Shown here: in pieces, positions 56,081 to 64,000 of the stretch
Numbering within the stretch: position 1 is the stretch's first letter
Layout of the letters: every line of letters starts with the position of its first letter
DNA from: Corythucha ciliata
Taxonomy: Eukaryota; Arthropoda; Insecta; Hemiptera; Tingidae
DNA length: 64,000 nucleotides
NCBI GenBank assembly: GCA_038030265.1
Contig: CM075943.1
Span: 5,208,001 to 5,272,000 of the forward strand
Reading direction: 5' to 3'
Notes under the pieces: model-generated
Database searches by the model: none
Told to the model about the DNA's origin: nothing
The model's input: the letters and a program-made list of their open reading frames with translations, nothing else
Position numbers and translations under genes: made by a program

Positions 56081-56638
56081 TGTGACCCATGTCACAAATA
56101 AGGTGGTGATGGGAGCACAAATACGGGACCTTTCGGTTGGCCGGGAAGTCCAGCTAAAGGCGCCGAAAGGATCTCTGTGTCTCCCAAATACCCTGCCTTA
56201 AAAGGGTCATGCCCTGCGACCGAATGAAGGCGGTCCCCGATCATAAGTCCCGTTGACGACGCAACAAAAAAGAAGAAGGTGCTGACGGCCAAGAAATATA
56301 ATAAATTTTATTCCTCCTTTTTCTCCCCCCCTTTTTTTCCTTCCTTTTTAGAGAAATAAAAAGTGAGAATTATTCTTTTCCGATCTCCCGAACCGAGAGC
56401 GTCTCCTACCATCCTTTCCATATCTGGTGAGTTTTATAAGTTATCCTTATTCTTTTAATCTTTCATAAAAATCCCTGTTGACCCTCCAAATTGTAGACGT
56501 AATAATTCCCTCAAAATTTTGATTATCATATTAAATAATTTGTTTAAAACACGTTCGTTTCGGTCCTTTTTCCTCCTTTGCCCGGTCCCTTTGGGTTCGT
56601 CTCCGGGATTTCGGAAGAGTTTTAGTCTGTTCGTCACA
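56081..56638 (+). repeat. Gypsy 3' LTR (558 bp)
   Basis: It starts TGTGACCCATG and ends TCGTCACA, so the termini form a perfect 6-bp inverted repeat TGTGAC/GTCACA. An AATAAA-like signal lies near 56302. No second LTR is in the window, so the end call rests on the termini and polypurine tract. Confidence 0.7.
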
Positions 56639-56826
56639 GTGTGAAATACAAAACACATTTGAAAATGCATTTCAAATACAAAGCCCAAAATACTTTCAAA
56701 AATGTATTTTAAATACAGAAATGCAAATACTTTTCCAAAAGTATTTAAATACAATTACAAAATACGTATTTTGTATTTAAAATACAAAGCATTTTAAATA
56801 GTACTCAAGTATCTTGCCCACCCCTG
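56639..56826 (-). mobile_element. hAT-like terminal fragment
   Basis: The reverse strand begins CAGGGGTGGGCAA (56826-56814), a terminus typical of hAT transposons. Dense AAATAC/GTATTT repeats follow, as in many non-autonomous hAT ends. The fragment abuts the gypsy LTR. The other end was not found. Confidence 0.55.
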
Positions 56827-58820
56827 GTCTAAATATGTTCACTATCAGTAAAATTATGCATTTATTGAAGGTTCAATGGGAAACGATTCTTTTCCATCCG
56901 CCCTCTCAAAAATAAAAGCGTATGCTACGGCTATAATAACAGATGAAGAAGAACCGTGTTACTCAGTACATCATTAACTTAATTGCAGGCTTTAAAACTG
57001 AACGCCTACACGTGTTGCTAGCTTAGGGGAAAGGATTTTTATTTTCCGCTTATGCGTCATTGGAAAAAATGAAAATTTCAAATCAATGTGCTGAAAAGTA
57101 TTATTCTTCCTCAGTTTTCACTATTTCCTCTTAGCCTGCTTCCTTTCCTTCGTTGATAGCCCATTCCGTCACCCCTCTTATCCGCATTTCTTTTTAGCGC
57201 TATGAAAATATCCTACGACTGCAAACATCGCCCCTAACCCTTTCCCACCATCCTATACGTTTTTCCAAACAGTTTTCGATCAAAGACCAAACTTAATAAA
57301 AATATATGTGCCACCAGGAATCATTTATCATTCAGCGTCGCCTTCGTCTGATGTACGATCCCCGTTTCCCTCACTGACACAACCCAATGACCCCCTCAAC
57401 CCTTCCACAACCCCCATCAAATGCCTTGAGCCATAACCAGTTCCTGTTTCCTTGAGCCCCTCTCACTCATTCTTCTTTCGCCTCTCCCTTTGCTGTTTTT
57501 TTTTTTTTTTTTAAGAAAATATTTCAATAACGCCCCAGTTTCTTCTACATGAGCGCCGGAAAGAAGCTGTCGAAGCCCGTGTGGTTGGGAAGGTCGATGT
57601 GTGTGGGTGATGGGGGGGGGGAGGGAGTGATGGAAGAGTTAGGGGTGTGTGTCACACTTTCAGAAGCGAAATTGGATGTAACTCGCCTGCAATTTACGAC
57701 GCAATATAGCGTAGTTTTCGTTTCTAAACCACCAGTCCCCCCCCCACCACCACCGCAGTCGCTATTTTGACGCATCGTGCCACTAAAGCCATTCTTTTAC
57801 GATTTTTCAATGATTTTTGTTAAATTAATTACAATAGGGAGTTTCGGGGTTTGTTTTCAATTACTTATGAACAAAGTGCTTCAAGGGTGAGTGAAGTAGT
57901 TTTTTGTTTTAAGATCAATAATTTTACAATATTTCAAATGAGAGGATTATAGCGAATTCCATTTTCGGAAGTTTGTTCAAAGTAATACAATAGGAGATGG
58001 GGGCCAGGACATGGTCAGTTTGGAATCAAAATATTTTCGACTCAATTACCCTTTAAAACTGGTCTGTGAGGTGGATGATTATTAATTTTCAGTGAATAAG
58101 TTCATTTAGGTTTGCTATATTTAAACTTCGTGGAGTATTATGTACGTTATTTTTTAGCCGACACTAATTTTTACTCGAAATAATTTAATAGTGGACACTT
58201 CTCGCGCATTTTTATTCATTAATTTTTTTTTTCTCATATCGAAAGAGGTCACGCGGGAATCGATAAAGCTTGAAAATCAGGCACCCGCTATACGACCCAA
58301 CGCCACTAACTTCACCCTGCACCCCCACCGCCCCCCCTACCCAATTCTATCCAGTTGAAAGTTTGTGACATTTCACGCAGAAACGACGATGGATTATATA
58401 GTTATACTCGCGTGACGTGAAACTGTCACACTCTTTCGCCCCTCGCCACCACACCAAGACTTGTTACCAGCGCGACACTATCCCACGCTCTCATTCAATT
58501 TCTATAAAAGGCAGCGCTCGAGAACTGTGTTGTGTACACATTCGAGCCAATCTTGCGACAAAGCTCTCCTTCGACGCGCCCTCCCCCAACACCAACCCTA
58601 TTTGGCATCAACAGTAGGTAGTTTCGTTCACCAGTTGATTGGTTCTGACGGAAAAATCGAATCTTCTAGAGATGTGATTCGGTGACTTATTGATGGGGCG
58701 AGAGAGAGAGAGTGAGTGAGTGATTGAGAGCAAGTAATAATTTGAAAAAAAAAAAAAAACACACTCACCCCCACGTTGCATTATTCAATCGTATCGAAAA
58801 TCTCAATCATTTCGGTCTGA
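56827..58820. other. Non-coding stretch, no gene supported
   Basis: CT-rich tracts, a T run near 57499-57512 and a GA/GAGT simple repeat near 58699-58730. Short frames only, without domains. Confidence 0.45.
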
Positions 58821-58829
58821 CAGTGAAAA

Positions 58830-59050
58830 TTCGCAGTTTCTGGAGGAAACTTCGGCCAAAATGAGAAAAAGGTCCAAGTAATTCATAAGAGGAAAAACTT
58901 GCCACACTGTTGAAATTGACAAAAACTGGCTTTCGCTGTTAAAATTGTTAAAAAGCGACAATAAGAAGGCATATTCGGTTGAAATCGAGAAATTGATGGC
59001 TAAAAGTGAGAAAACAACTGCTTATTTGTGGTTAAAATTCTGAAAAAGTC
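58830..59050 (-). repeat. Type 3 short block, minus orientation
   Basis: GGCTAAAA-TGAGAAAA units face the plus-oriented block beginning 59145 across about 95 bp of unrelated sequence. Confidence 0.5.
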
Positions 59051-59144
59051 AATCGCTTCATAAAAATTACATTCCTTGTTTATTTACTGAGGGGTCTCAT
59101 AGGCTCGTAGAGATTTCCGCCCCGGGCCCGGGAGTGCATGACCA

Positions 59145-59930
59145 CTTTTTATCAATTTTAACTCAAGATTAAGCGTTTTTTCTTTGATTATAACATACTT
59201 TTAAATGAAAGAATCAGCGTTTCATCGCCCTTCTCACCCCAAAGTTTTTGTTTTTTACATTTTAGCCATGTGCTATGAGCGCTTCATCTTAATCTTAATC
59301 GTCTATTAGCGTTTTAATGAATTTTAGCCGCGAATTAACACCTTTTTTTCACTTCTAGCTATGAATGTGCTCCTTTTCTCATCTATAGCTATCAAGCTGT
59401 ACCCAGAAACCATGAATGCTGCGAATTAGTGATTTTTCTTAATTTTAACCGAGATCAGCCTTTTTTTTTTAAATTGCATCATTGCATTTTCTTGCTTGAA
59501 TCGGGCTATTTTAGCCAATAATTAGCGTTTCATCTCAATTTTATCTGTGAATTAGCGTTTTTTCCTTAATTGTAGCAGCAATTGACGCATTTTCTCAATA
59601 TTTTAGCCACGCAATAGCGTTTTTTTCTCAATTTTAGCTACAAATGAGAGCTTTTTTTTTCAATTTTTCGTTCGCTAATTTGGGAATCAGTCGGTCCAGT
59701 CGCTTGCACATCATGGACAACTCAGGTTTAGCGGATTTAGCGCTGTTTGACATTTTTTGATAAATTGTGGCCGTTTTTTCGCGCTTTCCTTGTTTTGATT
59801 TAATCGAAAAATTAAAGTTTTTTTCTCAATTTTGGTCATGAAAGTGAATCGAGAAACCACGAATTAACGTTTTTTCCCACTTCTATAGCCATGAATTGGT
59901 GTTTTTTCTCGTGTACGGCTACAAAATTCA
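59145..59930 (+). repeat. Type 3 degenerate array, plus orientation
   Basis: Units of CAATTTTAGCCGCGAATTAG type. Near 59735-59785 it contains TTTTTTGATAAATTGTGGCC, a core also seen at about 2495 and 4270. Confidence 0.65.
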
Positions 59931-60064
59931 GGCGGGGATCAAGAGTTTGCTCAAGGAGGGGGGCCACGAACACCGCAGTTTTGAACACGATGAATACTCG
60001 AAAATCTGCGCGGTCAACCTTTGCTCCCGCCCTTAAGTTTTGACCTCTTTGGCACGTTTTCTAG

Positions 60065-61945
60065 TGGTAGATGTCCAAGACCATGACACACGCTGCAGCT
60101 TCGCATGGGTCAGAACTAAGGGAGTCAATTTCATCAGCTGCTACTTCACTCCGAATGAGAGCAGACATGATTTCCCGCGGAAGATTTAAGAGCTGGAGGA
60201 CGTGGTTCTGATTCTCCCGGAGAACTCGTTGGTTGCTCGAGATTTTAATCTGTTGAATGGGGGATGCCGAAAACCGATAGAAGGGGCACGCTGGGTCTCA
60301 AAATTGCTGTTAGACTTGGTCTTCTTGGACTTGACGAAGGCGAAGCGTCAACATTCAGAAGAGCGGGGTACAGCGAAAAGATTCCGGATATCACGTTGAG
60401 ATCGGAGCGGGAGAGGTGGATGGTGAGTGAGGAGTTCACGAACAGCGACCACCAGTACATCACTTTCTGGGTGCTGAGCGCGTGGCGAAGGGTGGAGGTC
60501 CAGCCCGGTGCCACGCGCCACTGGAACGTGAGAAAGTTGAACGAAGATGCGATGGCCATAGTGCTGCGCAGTGGAGCCCCGTCCCTGAGAGAGTGAAGTG
60601 GGGCCGTGGGAAGGAAGTGAAAGTGCTGAGTTTCTTGTTTCCACCACAATGGGACTAATCCGCAGAGCCTGCGATTCCGCGATGCCTTGTATGGGGCCCC
60701 AGCACGACGGCAAATCCACTGCTTACTGGTGGTGGGCTGGATTGTGGAGGAGATAGCCCGACTTCGGGCAGACTGCTTCCGGCTGCGGCGGCGCCAAATG
60801 CAGAGAGCAAGAACTAAAGCCGACAGACGTTCGTGGCCATCTGAATATAAGAACGCCGAGCGGGCCCTCCGACGGGAAATAAACCTGCAGCAATGTGGCA
60901 GCCTGGAGGAAGCTGACGGAGGAGGTCAACGGTGGTCCCTGGGGACTCGGCTATAAGATAATCACGAAGAAGATGGGGAAGCGACAGAACCCGGTAAGTT
61001 CATGCCTTTTAGCGAGCAGGAGGCATTGAAAAAGTTGCTGTATAGCCACGTATTCTGGCGGCAGTTCAATCAGCTGGCGACCTGACTCCGAGACAGCACA
61101 GATTTTGACGTGGATGCTCCACTGTGGGCGCTACTCAAGAAAGTTGGTGCTCCTTGTCACGTTGGACGTCCGCAATGCCTTCAACTCGGCCAGGTGGGTC
61201 GATATTATCGAGGTCCTAAAGACAAAATGTGTACCCGTTTACCACATGAGGATGGTTAGGGACTACCTGCGGGACCGCTGGCTGTCATAATTATGAACCA
61301 CAGAGGGCCTGCGAAGAAGATCAGTGACGGCAGGTGCAGCTCAGGGATCAATCTTGGGCCCGGACCTGTGGAACTTCACCTCGGAGATGCCCGAGGAGAC
61401 TCAGCTGGTGGCTTACGTGGATGACTTGGCCTTGTTGGTTTCTACTCGTACAGTTGACCTCACTGAACTCAAGCTGAATCAGGCGATGAGAAAGATCAAT
61501 GGGTGGATGGGGGCTTATCTCTGGCCCTGGCGGAGATAATGGTGCTCTCGAAGAGAAGGATTGAGACGACAATTCCCATCAGAGTCGGGAAAGAAACGGT
61601 GCAAGCCGGTCTCGCAGTTAATTACTTTGGCGTGCTGTTGTACTCGAAGCTCTCCTTTACGAGCCACATAAAGAAAGTGACAAAAAAAGCTGTCGGGGTG
61701 GCGGCCTCGCTGGCAAACGGCTGGCTCATGGCTAACGTGGGTGGTCCTCGAGCGAGCATGAGGCCGAGGTGTGGGCGGGCCCAGCGACGAAACGTATGGC
61801 GTCGGTCCGTAGAAGAGGAGCGTTGCGGATCGCTCGCTAGCGCTTAGGTACCACACTGTCTGGGAACCCGCAGTACTCGTGATCGCGGGTAGAGCAGTGA
61901 TGAAGGCAAGGTCTATAAGAGTTGGGCTTGGGAGGAGCCTCTTGG
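60065..61945 (+). pseudogene. R1-like non-LTR retrotransposon ORF2 remnant
   Basis: Pieces of one ORF2 appear in order in changing frames. Endonuclease: ISCYFTPNESRHDF, LVARDFN, GMPKTDRRGTLGLKIAVRL, GYSEKIPDITL and SDHQYI. Linker: EEIARLRADCFRLRRR, WRKLTEEVNGGPWGLGYKI. RT palm: LVTLDVRNAFNSARW, TAGAAQGSILGPDLWN and catalytic YVDD (61414-61425). Then GLSLALA, LAVNYFGVLLYSKLSF, and a post-RT tail (WEPAVLVIAG). The RT fingers between about 61080 and 61105 are deleted, and there are many frameshifts and stops. The order and motifs match the R1 clade, but no rDNA target sequence is present around it. Confidence 0.8.
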
Positions 61946-64000
61946 GCCTTTTTACTTACCTTACACAAACTTTTCTGACTTACTCTTCATGTTGTTTAAT
62001 AAAGTCATTTCAAAAAGTTTACCAAAAGTTTAAAGATACGCTCACTCTCTCTCTCTCGCTCTTTCTTACCCCCGCCACCGCCCCCTCACCTTTATCCACC
62101 ACAGTATTTCTGGTTATTCAGGAGTCTTAACACAAAAATATAATTTTCACCTTGTGGTTTAAACCTTCTCTTGTGTGTTACATTGTAAGTGACGTACACC
62201 TTAAAGAGTCGTGTGAAATGAGAAACTTTCTTGGGGGGGGGGAGGGGAACTAACAAAGTTTTTCCTCTTGTTAACTTGGGGTGGATGGTTAGGGGAATGA
62301 AATAACTTGTCGGAATGTTGTTGTTAAGAGTGGACAAATGGCATAAATAATTTTTTTAATATTTTTAAAAATGCATACCTGTAATGGCTACATCATCCAT
62401 CCTTTTCTTTTATATTTTTGGGTGGAGTATAAGGACGAAATTATTTATAGAATTGACCTTTTAAATGTGTTTTATCCTTATGTTTCAATTTTAAACAGGT
62501 TAAAACCGTTTCAGTTACACGTAAATCTCTCAATCCTCGCTCCCACACGTATGACGCTGAAAAGGCTAACACCCAGTAAATTATTCAAAGTAAATCATTG
62601 GAACACGTTCTTAACCCTCCAATCCCTATTGTTGAGAGTTCCTTTCAACAAATTCCTCCCCCTACTCCTCTTCATCATCAAAACATGTCACTTGTTTTAG
62701 AGCTTGTTCTGCATCTAGAGCGACTAAAGTTAGCACCCCCCTCACCGCTCCAAGGTGCGCTTCGTTTTCATCCATTAGATCTTTGATTATTCAATCTCCT
62801 TATCAAATTTGGAAGACTGTAGTGAAAGAAGCACAATTGCAATTCACGATTTGATTATAATCCACTTAAGCTAATTGTTGAGAAGAAAATTAGCCCTACG
62901 TTAGAAAATCTATATAGTCAAAAGCCAGCTCGACGCCACGAGTTGTGCAGGTTGAGGCCTAACTTGACGTAAATCGATGTCAAATAGGTTGAAATCCGAT
63001 TTTTTTTCTACTGCAAGCTGTTGCTCTACAAGAACGACGAAATAGAACGAACCAATTTTTTTAGGGGCGTTCGCGTGGGTGTGATGTTGTTGAATAGGAT
63101 GGAGAGGGGGGGAGAGGTAAAATTCTAATCACCCTTTTCCCACACTCATCAGTAAATCCCTCCTAGGTAAAACCCTGTTGGGGGGAGGAGAGTAACATCC
63201 CTCTTTTTTCACCTTTTCTACCACCAGTGTTCTATTTTGATCAGATTATCACCCTTAATACATATTTATTTTTAGTTTCATGAATAATAAACCAACCCCC
63301 TCCCCAACCACACCCTCCTTCTTCCATCCGCTAAGTCATTTTAGTTTTTTAAGCCTCGTTATCATAGGCCCCTTCTTATTTTCAACCCTCTACACTCAAC
63401 GAACGCATAACGTTTAATTCTATTGTTTCAATAAGCAAAGGATGGAACTAAAACAAAATAATAATCCTAAATGAATTGAATTAATAGGTAGTCTCGTTTT
63501 AACTCATTTCTCTCTCACCCACGCTTTCTCAATCTCTCTCACTCACACCCACTCACTCTCTCTCCCTCACTAGTTCTCTATCCCCTGACAAAGAAAACCC
63601 GGTGGCATGGAAAGAAGAGGCACTTTAATTAAAATGCGTGCAGGACTCCAAGAATTAAAGAAAGGGACGACAAAAATGAAAAAAAAAAAAAAAGGAGGAG
63701 GCGTACAAAAATAAGAAAAGACCGTGGAGACACGACTGTGAATTCATTAGTTGGATTACGATGCAGAAAACGTTTGTCTCAATGAGTAAAGAATAATAAT
63801 ATTATTATTATTTTTTTAAATAGAGTACCACTCAGGCTTGAAAGTTGAAGAGGTTGTTCATATATTTGCGAGCCTTGCTTCAATTCACTTTTTTTTTTTT
63901 TTTTTTTTTTTTTTACGCTACGAATATTTGCAGGGAGAAAATAAGTCTGAACGACAAGCAGAACAAACTTATGAAGCGTCACGATCGGTATATTATTCTA
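61946..64000. other. Non-coding stretch, no gene supported
   Basis: Contains CT-rich simple repeats (62041-62090; 63510-63580), A runs near 63679 and a T run at about 63890-63914. No domain or RNA gene was recognised. Confidence 0.45.

Larger units (their letters stand above)
52721..56638 (+). mobile_element. 5'-truncated Ty3/gypsy LTR retrotransposon with 3' LTR
   Basis: It lacks the 5' LTR, gag and protease and begins within the RT N-terminus, joined to Jockey sequence. RT, RNase H and integrase follow in canonical gypsy order, then a small downstream ORF, a polypurine tract and a complete 3' LTR (56081-56638). Confidence 0.85.

Overview
The window looks like repeat-rich, gene-poor nuclear DNA from a metazoan, most likely an arthropod. 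The reasons are the mix of mobile elements (a piggyBac transposon, a BEL/Pao LTR element, a Ty3/gypsy element, and Jockey-, R1- and I-like non-LTR retrotransposons), the absence of bacterial-style operons, and the AT-rich, homopolymer-rich background. I found no convincing host protein-coding gene, rRNA, tRNA or CRISPR array. Every recognisable protein belongs to a mobile element and nearly all are broken. The species cannot be named from the sequence alone.

Layout. 0-9.4 kb: non-coding, with degenerate short-period arrays and a nested pair of sequences ending in an inverted GGGCGTAGC motif. 9.65-12.66 kb: an almost intact 3,003-bp piggyBac element with TTAA target duplications, 13-bp terminal inverted repeats, an intron and a single-base frameshift. 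12.7-17.9 kb: arrays plus a 115-bp hairpin. 17.9-19.4 kb: an internally deleted R1/I-like non-LTR remnant on the minus strand. 19.5-25.3 kb: non-coding and arrays, including two mirror-image arrays around a 61-bp poly(A) run. 25.3-25.8 kb: a foldback element, into whose edge a BEL/Pao element inserted. 25.77-32.02 kb: that BEL/Pao insertion, arranged LTR-internal-LTR-deleted internal-partial LTR, with one ATAAT duplication around the whole unit. 33.57-51.78 kb: two tandem copies of a ~9-kb segment, each holding a large inverted-arm element, a hairpin MITE split by an I-like retrotransposon, long arrays and a Jockey-like fragment. 51.4-56.6 kb: the second Jockey fragment runs in frame into a 5'-truncated gypsy element that keeps its 3' LTR. 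56.6-56.8 kb: a hAT-like end. 58.8-59.9 kb: arrays. 60.06-61.95 kb: a decayed R1-like ORF2. The rest is non-coding.

Short-period arrays. Six recurring degenerate array types fill roughly a fifth of the window (my estimate). Core motifs: type 1 AAAATGGCTAAACTGAC; type 2 GTAAAATCGTCAGTTTTG; type 3 CAATTTTAGCCGCGAATTAG; type 4 GACGAAATTGACAGTTT; type 5 GCGAAATTGGTTTTTAGTG; type 6 CCAATTTTGCGG. The same types recur at distant sites, in both orientations, often inside inverted-end structures. This is the least explained aspect of the window.

Co-operation. There is no pathway here. The piggyBac transposase is the only protein close to functional. The other elements are relics recording nested insertion, recombination and segmental duplication. 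Several frameshifts lie in homopolymers and may be sequencing errors.
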